Origin: Leptolyngbya sp. CCY15150
GTDB taxonomy: Bacteria > Cyanobacteriota > Cyanobacteriia > RECH01
Assembly: GCF_016888135.1 (NCBI RefSeq)
Contig: NZ_JACSWB010000244.1
Location: 1 to 64,000 of the forward strand
Reading direction: 5' to 3'
Length of the DNA stretch: 64,000 nt
The translations under genes and the position numbers were made by a program. The notes beneath the pieces were generated by a model. The model was not told the origin of the DNA, did no database searches, and saw nothing but the letters and a program-made list of their open reading frames with translations. This document shows, piece by piece, positions 35,199-43,019 of the stretch (the first letter of the stretch is position 1; each line of letters opens with the position of its first letter).

Positions 35199-37163
35199 TT
35201 GTTTGAGCTATTTGGTCAGCTTCGAGAAATTATCGCCCGGTGGTGGTCAGAATTCACGCTGCAAACGCGGCTGATGGCCGCCGCTACGCTTGTGGTCTCT
35301 TTGCTGATGAGTGGTCTCACGTTTTGGGCCGTCAACAGCATTCAGCAAGATGCCCGTCTCAATGACACGCGCTTTGGGCGAGACTTGGGGCTGCTCTTGG
35401 CAGCGAATGCGGCTCCCTTGGTGAGTGACAGCAACCGCACGGAGCTGGCGCGCTTTTCCCATCGTTTCTACAGCAGCACCACCAGCATCCGCTACATGCT
35501 CTATGCCGATGAGGATGGTGATATCTTCTTTGGCATTCCTTTCTCAGAGTCGGAGGTGAAGAACTCGCTGACGATCCAGCGACGCATGCAGCTCCCTGAG
35601 AACTACGCGGAGAACCGCAACGCGCCCATGGTGCGGCAGCATCTTACCCCCGATGGCGAAGTGACCGACGTGTTTGTGCCTTTAGAACACGAAGGGACGT
35701 ATTTAGGCGTTTTAGCGATCGGCATTAATCCCAACCCTACGGTGGTCACCTCATCCCACCTGACGCGGGATGTCACCATTGCCGTCTTTGTGTCGATCTG
35801 GGTGATGGTGATTTTGGGTGCGGTGTTCAACGCTCTCACGATTACCAAGCCGATTAAGGAACTGTTGGTGGGGGTCAAAAATATTTCCGCTGGTAATTTC
35901 CATCAGCGTATTGATTTACCCCTAGGCGGTGAGTTAGGGGAACTCATCCTCAATTTCAATGAGATGGCTGAACGCCTCGGCAGCTATGAAGAGCAGAATA
36001 TTGAGGAGCTGACGGCGGAGAAAGCCAAGCTGGAGACCCTCATGTCTACCATTGCGGATGGGGCGGTGCTGCTGGATGACCATATGCGGATTATGTTGGT
36101 GAATCCAACGGCGCGGCGCATTTTTTGCTGGGATGGTCAGGATGTGTTGTCCAAGCCTGCTCTGCAGCATCTGCCGCTGTCTGTGAAGGCACAGCTAACC
36201 AAGCCGCTCTACCAGATTGCCTCTGGTGATTTCTCAGAAACCTCGGGCGATCGCGAAGCCACAGAATACCGCATCCATATTCCCGAAGCGGGCGATCGCA
36301 CCGTACGCATCTTGCTGACCACCGTGCTCGATCAATCGCGGGAGCATTTGAAGGGCATTGCTATCACCGTGCAAGATATCACCCGTGAGGTGGAGCTGAA
36401 TGAGGCTAAGAGCCAGTTCATCAGCAATGTCTCCCATGAACTGCGCACCCCCTTGTTTAACATCAAGTCGTTTATTGAAACGCTGCATGAGTATGGCGAA
36501 GACCTAAGCGACGTGGAGCGCCGGGAATTTCTAGATACGGCCAACCGCGAAACCGATCGCCTCACGCGATTGGTCAACGATGTGCTGGATCTGTCTCGCC
36601 TAGAGTCAAACAAGCGCTATCGGTTTGAAGCTGTTGAAATTGCCCAGCCTATTGAGCAGACCCTGCGCACCTATCAGTTGAATGCTAGAGACAAGGGAAT
36701 TGAGCTACTGCAGGATATTGACCCTAATATTCCATCGGTCGTTGGTAACTATGATTTACTGCTGCAGGTCTTTGCGAATTTGGTAGGTAACGCCCTTAAG
36801 TTCACCGAAAGTGGTGGCAAGGTTGCTATTCGTGCCTATCCCCTGCCGGTGAATGAAGACTATGAGAGCAATGCCTACGTGCGGGTCGAGGTATCTGATA
36901 CGGGCATTGGCATTGATCCAGAAGATCAGCAGGCGATCTTCGATCGCTTCTTTCGGGTAGAAAACCGGGTGCATACCCTAGAGGGCACGGGCTTAGGGCT
37001 ATCGATTGTCCGTAATATTATGGAAAAACACCATACCCTGATGCATCTCGTCAGCGAAGTAGGCGTGGGGACGACATTTTGGTTCGATCTCGTGGTTTCC
37101 CCAACCGACGTGTCGTCGTTGGAGGTCGCCTCTAGCCCATCGGTGCAAACCGCTTCTTCCTAG
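35199..37163 (+). CDS. nblS: NblS/Hik33 sensor histidine kinase
   Basis: A 654-residue membrane-bound histidine kinase, orthologue of NblS (Hik33/DspA), the essential cyanobacterial sensor for high light, nutrient stress and cold. Order: N-terminal WWSEFTLQTRLM, first membrane segment 25-46, periplasmic/sensor part with DTRFGRDLGLLLAANAAP, second membrane segment about 190-213, HAMP, PAS (about 275-385), HisKA with phosphorylated His413 (SHELRTP), and HATPase (NLVGNALKFTESGG; VSDTGIGIDPED; GTGLGLSIVRNIMEKH). The length fits the family (~660). The start is TTG 35199: an in-frame TGA lies at 35169-35171 and no ATG in between, and the homologous N-terminus begins here. Confidence 0.93.
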   Translation: MFELFGQLREIIARWWSEFTLQTRLMAAATLVVSLLMSGLTFWAVNSIQQDARLNDTRFGRDLGLLLAANAAPLVSDSNRTELARFSHRFYSSTTSIRYMLYADEDGDIFFGIPFSESEVKNSLTIQRRMQLPENYAENRNAPMVRQHLTPDGEVTDVFVPLEHEGTYLGVLAIGINPNPTVVTSSHLTRDVTIAVFVSIWVMVILGAVFNALTITKPIKELLVGVKNISAGNFHQRIDLPLGGELGELILNFNEMAERLGSYEEQNIEELTAEKAKLETLMSTIADGAVLLDDHMRIMLVNPTARRIFCWDGQDVLSKPALQHLPLSVKAQLTKPLYQIASGDFSETSGDREATEYRIHIPEAGDRTVRILLTTVLDQSREHLKGIAITVQDITREVELNEAKSQFISNVSHELRTPLFNIKSFIETLHEYGEDLSDVERREFLDTANRETDRLTRLVNDVLDLSRLESNKRYRFEAVEIAQPIEQTLRTYQLNARDKGIELLQDIDPNIPSVVGNYDLLLQVFANLVGNALKFTESGGKVAIRAYPLPVNEDYESNAYVRVEVSDTGIGIDPEDQQAIFDRFFRVENRVHTLEGTGLGLSIVRNIMEKHHTLMHLVSEVGVGTTFWFDLVVSPTDVSSLEVASSPSVQTASS

Positions 37164-37179
37164 GGTTGCCGGTGTGGGT

Positions 37180-37602
37180 TCAGGGAGATGAACTGCCGCG
37201 TACCTGACCACTGGGCATCACCATGCGATCGAGGGTCGCTCCGGTGAAGATGGCAGGGATCTCGATGCGAGCGCCGTTGAGGCTGGCGTCGGTTAGGTCT
37301 GCGAAGGTGAAGTCGGCACCGCTGAGGTTAGCACCATTGAGAATAGCGCGCTCTAGGTTGGCGCTACGCAGATTGGCATTCGACAAATCGGCTCCAATCA
37401 GGAATGCGCCCGCCAGGTAGGCATGGGATAAATCGAGACCGCTGAGGTCTGCTCCAGATAGATCACAGGACGAGCAGCGTCCAGTTCTGCGGAGTTGATC
37501 AAGGTGGTCGGCATTCTGGGCGATCGCTGGAGTGGCGATCGCTAACAGAGCACTTCCCAAGGCGATCGCTCCTGCTAAGGATTTGAGGATAGGCTGACGC
37601 AT
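37180..37602 (-). CDS. Exported pentapeptide-repeat protein
   Basis: A 140-residue protein with signal peptide ([29 protein letters not shown], cleavage after AIA) and then one run of A(D/N)LSX pentapeptides (about 50-115: [35 protein letters not shown]). These form a right-handed quadrilateral beta-helix. The helix is preceded by a CSSC pair (about residues 43-46) that could be a disulphide cap or redox site; small thylakoid-lumen pentapeptide proteins in cyanobacteria and plants look similar. The stop is 17 bases from the convergent nblS stop. Confidence 0.88.
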   Translation of the reverse strand: MRQPILKSLAGAIALGSALLAIATPAIAQNADHLDQLRRTGRCSSCDLSGADLSGLDLSHAYLAGAFLIGADLSNANLRSANLERAILNGANLSGADFTFADLTDASLNGARIEIPAIFTGATLDRMVMPSGQVRGSSSP

Positions 37603-37711
37603 GGTTATGTCTCCTGCAGATGGGTTTGCCCCAATCCTAGCCTAGCCCTGCCCTGGTTGACCTTGAGCATCTCTAGACAAGTCCTAGACGGTGGACGGCG
37701 ACGCTGAGGGG

Positions 37712-39628
37712 TTAGGAGGCAGGGCGGGACTTCGACGCTGCTTTAGCTGTCTTGCCGGTGGATTTGGCACTGGCTTTCTTCCGACTGCTGGCTGCTTTGG
37801 GCGGAGCCTCGGTTGAAGTAGATGCCTCAGTGTCCGGTGGTGACGATGGTGAAGGCTCAGCGCCAGTGCCCTCGGGGTTCACCTGCGATCGCAACGAGCC
37901 AGCAAAGGTGATGGCGTGGTGATCGGTTTTGCCGCCAGCGAGCTGGGCCAGTTCTTCTAGGCGCTGCTGTTCATCTAGGGCCACCACTCGCACCACGGTA
38001 CGCACCGCATCGTCTCCCTCGGGAGTGGCGTTAGACGGCTTGCCCTTACCCGATGGCTTGGGCGAAGCGGCAGCTCCTGGATTGACCACTTCTTTGTTCA
38101 CCCGCAGGTGTAAATCGGCCTGGGCAGCAATAATCGGTTGGTGGGTGACGCAGAGCACCTGGCGGTGGCGGCTGAGCTGGTGGAGCTTGTCGGCGATCGC
38201 TTGGGCAACCCGTCCCGATACCCCTGCATCAATTTCGTCAAACACCATGGTGCCCACCGCATCCACCTGGGAGAGGCAGACCTTGAGGGCTAGGAGAAAC
38301 CGGCTCATTTCTCCACCTGAGGCGATCTCTGCTAGGGGCTGTAGCGGTTCTCCTGGGTTAGGGCTGAGCAAGAAGGTAATGCGATCGCTGCCATGCACCG
38401 AGGGCGTGATCGGCGCAAGGTCAACGCGAAACTGTACCTTCTCCATCGCCAAAGGCTTCAGTTCCTCCAGTAGCCCTGCCTCCAACTGCTGAGCGGCCGC
38501 TTGCCTGAGGCGGGTGAGGTCGCGACAGGTTTGGATGAGGGCGTTCTGCTGCTCCTGATAGGCTTCCTCTAGGGCGTCCAGAGATTGCCCACCATCGCTC
38601 AAGGATTCTAGATCCGCCTGCACCTGTTCGCTATAGGCGATCGCGTCGGGCAGGGTTGGGCCATACTTACGGCAAATTTGCTTGAGGTCTGCAATTCGGC
38701 ATTCTACCTCCTGAAGGCGATCGGGATCGGCTTCCAGCACGTCTCCATAGGCATTCATCTGCCGCCCAGCTTCTTCCACTTGGGCCAGGGCGCTGGTGAC
38801 CATGTCGAGGATAGGCTGGATCTGGTCGTCGTACTGCACCATGTCAGACAAGATCGACTCTGCCTTGCCGAGCAAGTCGGAACAGGCATCGCCTTCTTCT
38901 TGATCGTAGAGAGCTTGATAGACCTGATAGCTTTGCTGCTGGAGCTCAACGCAGTGATTCAGCCGCTGCTGTTCTTGCTGGAGCTGTTCCAATTCTTGGG
39001 GATCGTTGAGATTGGCCTCGGCCAGTTCCTTAGCCTGATACTCAAAAAGATCGAGCTGTTGCAAGCGCTGCTGTTCAAACTGGCGACGCTTTTCCAAGGC
39101 TTTCAGCGCCGTTTGGGCGGCCTGGTAATGGTCTGCCACCACCCGTTTTTGCTGCAATAGCTCATTGCCCCCAAAGCCATCCAGCCATTCCCGCTGCAGG
39201 TTGGCCTGGCTGAGCTGGATCGTTTGCCCTTGGGCGGTGATTTCTAGCAAATGCTCTCGCAGAGACTGCATCTGCTGCTTATTCATCACCACTCCATTCA
39301 CCCGCGATCGGCTGCGCACGCCGCTGCGTCCGGCGGTTAGCTCTCGGCTACAGACGAGGGAGAGTTCGTCGAGCAGGTCGATCTCTTGCTGATCGAGCCA
39401 GCTAATGAGCGCGGGGTTGAGGTCAAAGGTGGCTTCCACCAGCGCCCGTTCTGACCCCGAGCGAATGACGCGACTGGTCATTTTGCCCCCGAGGGCCGCA
39501 TCGAGGGCATCGAGGATGATCGATTTCCCGGCTCCGGTTTCCCCGGTCAGCACGTTCAGCCCGGCGGCAAAGTCGAGGGCGAGGGAATCGACAAGGGCGA
39601 AATTTTCTACTTGAAGAGAGGTCAGCAT
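37712..39628 (-). CDS. recN: DNA repair protein RecN
   Basis: A 638-residue SMC-like ATPase involved in double-strand break repair. N-terminal Walker A (LTGETGAGKSIILDALDAAL), a split long coiled coil (about 150-370 with Gln-rich heptads), and a C-terminal ATPase half with the signature EIASGGEMSRFLLALK, Walker B (TMVFDEIDAGVSG) and the D-loop/H region (QVLCVTHQPIIAAQADLHL). It is longer than most RecN proteins (about 550-590): an insertion between the H-loop and the last strand (PGAAASPKPSGKGKPSNATP) and a 63-residue Ala/Ser/Lys/Thr-rich low-complexity tail account for the excess. The basic tail may add DNA contact; this is inference. Confidence 0.95.
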   Translation of the reverse strand: MLTSLQVENFALVDSLALDFAAGLNVLTGETGAGKSIILDALDAALGGKMTSRVIRSGSERALVEATFDLNPALISWLDQQEIDLLDELSLVCSRELTAGRSGVRSRSRVNGVVMNKQQMQSLREHLLEITAQGQTIQLSQANLQREWLDGFGGNELLQQKRVVADHYQAAQTALKALEKRRQFEQQRLQQLDLFEYQAKELAEANLNDPQELEQLQQEQQRLNHCVELQQQSYQVYQALYDQEEGDACSDLLGKAESILSDMVQYDDQIQPILDMVTSALAQVEEAGRQMNAYGDVLEADPDRLQEVECRIADLKQICRKYGPTLPDAIAYSEQVQADLESLSDGGQSLDALEEAYQEQQNALIQTCRDLTRLRQAAAQQLEAGLLEELKPLAMEKVQFRVDLAPITPSVHGSDRITFLLSPNPGEPLQPLAEIASGGEMSRFLLALKVCLSQVDAVGTMVFDEIDAGVSGRVAQAIADKLHQLSRHRQVLCVTHQPIIAAQADLHLRVNKEVVNPGAAASPKPSGKGKPSNATPEGDDAVRTVVRVVALDEQQRLEELAQLAGGKTDHHAITFAGSLRSQVNPEGTGAEPSPSSPPDTEASTSTEAPPKAASSRKKASAKSTGKTAKAASKSRPAS

Positions 39629-40091
39629 AGGCTCCGGTTCAGCAGATTAGTAAGGCGTTGACGGCGATCGCCTCCTGGCTTGGGAGGAACTGGGACGAAG
39701 GGCGATCGCACCTTGAGGATGAGCTACGGGATCACGCTTGAGCGACTACAGTCTAGTTTAACTCTACACCTTAGTACTTGGGTACTACAAGCAAGTTCTA
39801 GGCCAAGTTCTAGGCCAACAAGCAGCATCCGGATCCATGGCGCGGCGATCGCGTTCCCTGCCGAGGATCGTGAGCCTGCCCGCCATGGATCTCTACCCTG
39901 CGGGCCATCCCGCTGATCTAAGGTTAGTTGTTACAATGCTTTACGTGGGCATTCATGCACCCAACGTCGCGGTCATTCAGTGGTTTTGGGTTGTGGGACA
40001 CCTGTGCGCTCAGTCTGAATGCCTCAGCTAACCCCATACACCGCCGCACCAGCACGGCCCAGTCGGTTGACCCAAATTTGGATCTTCACTT
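39629..40091. other. Promoter region between divergent recN and ABC1-kinase genes
   Basis: 463 bases with no credible gene. A 12-bp unit AAGTTCTAGGCC is tandemly duplicated at 39793-39816. TTAGTACTTGGGTACTA near 39771-39787 is a small inverted repeat (AGTAC/GTACT) that might be an operator, for example for a LexA-like repressor given recN, but it does not match a consensus I can name with confidence. Confidence 0.4.
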
Positions 40092-42134
40092 ATGCAGACC
40101 GTTCCCTCTCCTTCCCATCATCCAGAGCCCACACTGCAAACGGTGACGGTTGAAAGTCAGCCCGTTGTGGATCCACCACGCGATCGCCGCCCATCGAGGG
40201 GAACGCTGCCCCCAGAATTAGCGGATGTGATTGCGTCCGATTCGCTCGATGAAGCCATTCGCTACAACCCAGAGGCGATCGCCAACTATTATCGGGGTCG
40301 GCCTGTGATGGTGTTTCGGCGCATTGTGGCCATTATTTTGCCGTTTTTGTCCTTTGGTTTGGGGGTTTGGTGGGATCGCTGGACAGGGCGGGTTAAAGCT
40401 GGGCAGGCAAACCGGGCTAAGCAACTGCGTATCTTGCTCACCCAGTTGGGCCCCGCCTATATCAAGGTCGGGCAAGCGCTGTCTACCCGGCCTGACTTGG
40501 TGCCGCCGTCTTACCTAGAAGAATTGACCCAATTGCAGGATCAACTGCCACCCTTTCCCAATGAAATCGCGTTTCGCTTCATTGAGGAAGAATTGGGCGA
40601 TCGCCCTGAGCAGATCTATGCAGAATTTTCCGATCATCCCGTGGCGGCGGCGTCCTTGGGTCAGGTTTACAAGGCTCGGCTGAAAACCGGGGAGCAGGTG
40701 GCCGTCAAGGTGCAGCGTCCTGGCTTGGCCCAGCGTATTACCCTAGATCTATATATCCTGCGCCAACTAGCTGCCTTGACGACCCGTATGGTGAAGGCGG
40801 TGCGCAGTGATCTCGTCGGCATCATGGACGAGTTTGGGGCGCGCATCTTTGAAGAGATGGACTACACCCAAGAAGGGCATAATGCCGAGCGCTTCGCCTC
40901 CCTCTATGGCCACATCCAGGACATTTACGTCCCGAAAATCTATTGGCCCTACACCCAGCGGCGGGTGCTGACCATGGAATGGATTAACGGCACCAAACTC
41001 ACCCAGATTGCCGAGCTAAAATCCCAGGGGATTGACGCGGCCTATTTGGTGGAAGTGGGGGTGCAGTGCTCGTTGCGGCAGTTGCTGGAGCATGGCTTTT
41101 TCCATGCCGATCCCCATCCGGGTAATCTTTTTGCCACCCCCGAAGGCAAGCTGGCCTACCTCGACTTTGGCATGATGAGCGAGGTGAAGCCCTACCAGCG
41201 CTACGGCCTGATTGAGGCGGTGGTGCATTTGGTGAACCGAGACTTTGAAGGGTTGGGGCAAGACTACATTAAGCTAGAATTTCTGTCGGAAGATACGGAT
41301 CTAACGCCGATTATTCCTGCCTTTGCCAATGTGTTCAACGATGCTCTCAGCGCCAGTGTGGCGGAGATGAACTTTAAGAGCATCACCGATCAGCTTTCTG
41401 GGTTGATGTATGAATATCCCTTCCGAGTGCCGGCCTACTACGCGCTGATTATCCGTTCTTTGGTGACCCTAGAGGGGATCGCCATTAATATTGACCCGAA
41501 TTTCAAGGTGCTCAGCAAGGCCTACCCCTACGTGGCTAGACGGTTGCTCACGGATCAATCCCCTGAGCTGCGAGCCTCGCTCCAGGATCTGCTGTTCAAA
41601 GATGGCGATTTTCGCTGGAACCGCCTGGAAAACCTGCTGCGCAATGCCCAGGATAGCCAAGACTATGATCTCAACCAGGTGTTGGATCAAACGGTGACGT
41701 TTCTGTTCTCCGATCGCGGCACCTTCATTCGCGATCGCATCTCGGCTGAAATTGTCAACGCTCTAGATGCGGCTGGACGCAATGCTGTTTACCGAGCCAC
41801 CCATTGGCTGCAGGCGCGCACGGGTCTACCCTTGGGGGCAAATGCTGCGGATGCTGCGCCAGTCCAAAGCAACCTAGAGCCCCTAGGTCGCATCCTCAAC
41901 CTGCTCAAGGAGACCCCAGGCTTTGATCCTATGACGCTGGCATCGATGGCGAGCAAGCTGGTTGTCAAACCAGAACTGCATCACATGGGTCAGCAGATTG
42001 CTACAGAACTCACCCAGCGATCGCTTGCCCGTCTCATTCGCGAACTGATGCAGGAGTCTGAGGAGTCTACGCCGCTGCGATCGCCCCAGCCCTATGCCAA
42101 ACAGCGATCGCTGCCCGCTGCCCATCGTCGGTAA
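40092..42134 (+). CDS. ABC1/UbiB (AarF) family atypical kinase
   Basis: A 680-residue UbiB-family protein-kinase-like protein. Diagnostic motifs are the KxGQ segment (GPAYIKVGQALSTRPDLVPP), the Ala-rich loop (VAAASLGQVYKARLKTGEQV) followed by the ATP-site Lys (VAVKVQRPG), catalytic HADPHPGNLF, and the metal-binding YLDFGMMSE. A hydrophobic stretch at about 72-90 (RIVAIILPFLSFGLGVWWD) may associate with the membrane. Members support quinone biosynthesis; cyanobacterial and plastid ABC1 kinases regulate prenylquinone metabolism and plastoglobules, often as ATPases rather than protein kinases. It is divergent from recN. The substrate is not determinable here. Confidence 0.93.
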   Translation: MQTVPSPSHHPEPTLQTVTVESQPVVDPPRDRRPSRGTLPPELADVIASDSLDEAIRYNPEAIANYYRGRPVMVFRRIVAIILPFLSFGLGVWWDRWTGRVKAGQANRAKQLRILLTQLGPAYIKVGQALSTRPDLVPPSYLEELTQLQDQLPPFPNEIAFRFIEEELGDRPEQIYAEFSDHPVAAASLGQVYKARLKTGEQVAVKVQRPGLAQRITLDLYILRQLAALTTRMVKAVRSDLVGIMDEFGARIFEEMDYTQEGHNAERFASLYGHIQDIYVPKIYWPYTQRRVLTMEWINGTKLTQIAELKSQGIDAAYLVEVGVQCSLRQLLEHGFFHADPHPGNLFATPEGKLAYLDFGMMSEVKPYQRYGLIEAVVHLVNRDFEGLGQDYIKLEFLSEDTDLTPIIPAFANVFNDALSASVAEMNFKSITDQLSGLMYEYPFRVPAYYALIIRSLVTLEGIAINIDPNFKVLSKAYPYVARRLLTDQSPELRASLQDLLFKDGDFRWNRLENLLRNAQDSQDYDLNQVLDQTVTFLFSDRGTFIRDRISAEIVNALDAAGRNAVYRATHWLQARTGLPLGANAADAAPVQSNLEPLGRILNLLKETPGFDPMTLASMASKLVVKPELHHMGQQIATELTQRSLARLIRELMQESEESTPLRSPQPYAKQRSLPAAHRR

Positions 42135-42177
42135 GCCTCTCTAACGAGTCGGATCTCTAGCTAACGAAGGCTGACTG

Positions 42178-42306
42178 GGCCGACTCGTACTCTGGCATAA
42201 GTACCCCGCCTAGGCGGAAAACCCTATGTGTCCTGGATTCCTTTGCGGTTTTCTGTCTTCGTTCTTCTATCTTCGTTCTTCTGTCTTGCGATACTAGGCC
42301 GACTCG
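42178..42306 (-). repeat. Dispersed repeat, copy C, with 10-bp target duplication
   Basis: Core about 42188-42296, flanked by GGCCGACTCG at 42178-42187 and 42297-42306. On the minus strand it reads TAGTATCGCAAG, three 14-bp units (GACAGAAGAACGAA with changes), CCAGGACACATAGGG, a loopless palindrome CCGCCTAGGCGG, and ends CCAGAGTA. Its first three bases on the minus strand (TAG) are the stop codon of the gene ending at 42294. Confidence 0.88.
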
Positions 42307-42785
42307 TCGGAGGCTGGTGAATCCTTGGGGATCACCTTGGCCTGAGGGCTGCTCCCCTCTAGCTTGTCTTTGTTTTCCTGAAGATTTTTCTCTAGTTCTT
42401 GAATCTGGTCGCGCCGGGCCTCCAGCTCCAGGGTGCGACGACCCAGTTCCTGATCCCGCAAGGTTAGCGACTGCCGCCATTGCTCAGCCCGCTCAGCCTC
42501 TTCTTGCAAGCTGGTGGGGCTGAGTCCCTTGGTGAGATACTCACTGATCATCTGCAGCACCCAAGGTAGGGCATCTTCTAGATGCTGAATGTCTTGGGTG
42601 TCTGATAAATCGACCATGACTAGGCTTTGGGGAGCATAGCCTAGGTCGGCAAGCGTTTTATCCAGGACAATCTCCGTGGGATTGGGCAAAACCACCCAGG
42701 TATACTCAGTTTTTTGCACTGCCAACAGGCGCAACATGGCGTGCTCGGTGATCTCGTCTTGTTGAACCTGGGCTAGGTGTCGCAT
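42294..42785 (-). CDS. Conserved-looking protein with C-terminal coiled coil, tail altered by repeat
   Basis: A 163-residue soluble protein of unknown function. Residues 1-75 look globular (MRHLAQVQQDEITEHAMLRL; VVLPNPTEIVLDKTLADLGY); about 80-140 form a charged coiled coil (EEAERAEQWRQSLTLRDQEL; RRDQIQELEKNLQENKDKLE). The last five residues are SDESA and the stop TAG is the first triplet of repeat copy C. Removing the repeat and one copy of its 10-bp duplication restores a frame that continues QSAFVS before TAG (complement of 42157-42159), so six C-terminal residues seem to have been lost by the insertion. I recognise no named family. Confidence 0.75.
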   Translation of the reverse strand: MRHLAQVQQDEITEHAMLRLLAVQKTEYTWVVLPNPTEIVLDKTLADLGYAPQSLVMVDLSDTQDIQHLEDALPWVLQMISEYLTKGLSPTSLQEEAERAEQWRQSLTLRDQELGRRTLELEARRDQIQELEKNLQENKDKLEGSSPQAKVIPKDSPASDESA

Positions 42786-42973
42786 TTTGGTTTTAACAAC
42801 GACTAATCGGCTACCGAAGGACAGTGTATCTTCCTAGGATTAGGCCGGGCATGTGCTGTGGGCAGCTTCACTACAGATACAGATTGTGATGTTCAGATCT
42901 TGATGTTCATCTTACGGCTATTCATCCCGTTTGACAGGATGCATCTCTGTTTCGGCTAAGCAACTCGACAGAG

Positions 42974-43000
42974 ACAGCGGAAGGTTTAGGCTTCCGCTGT
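42974..43000 (-). terminator. Hairpin after valS
   Basis: A 10-bp perfect stem, ACAGCGGAAG (42974-42983) with CTTCCGCTGT (42991-43000) and a 7-base loop, lies about 20 bases after the valS stop. The following minus-strand sequence (CTCTGTCG) is only mildly T-containing. Confidence 0.55.
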
Positions 43001-43019
43001 GGTCTCCAAGGGCGATCGC

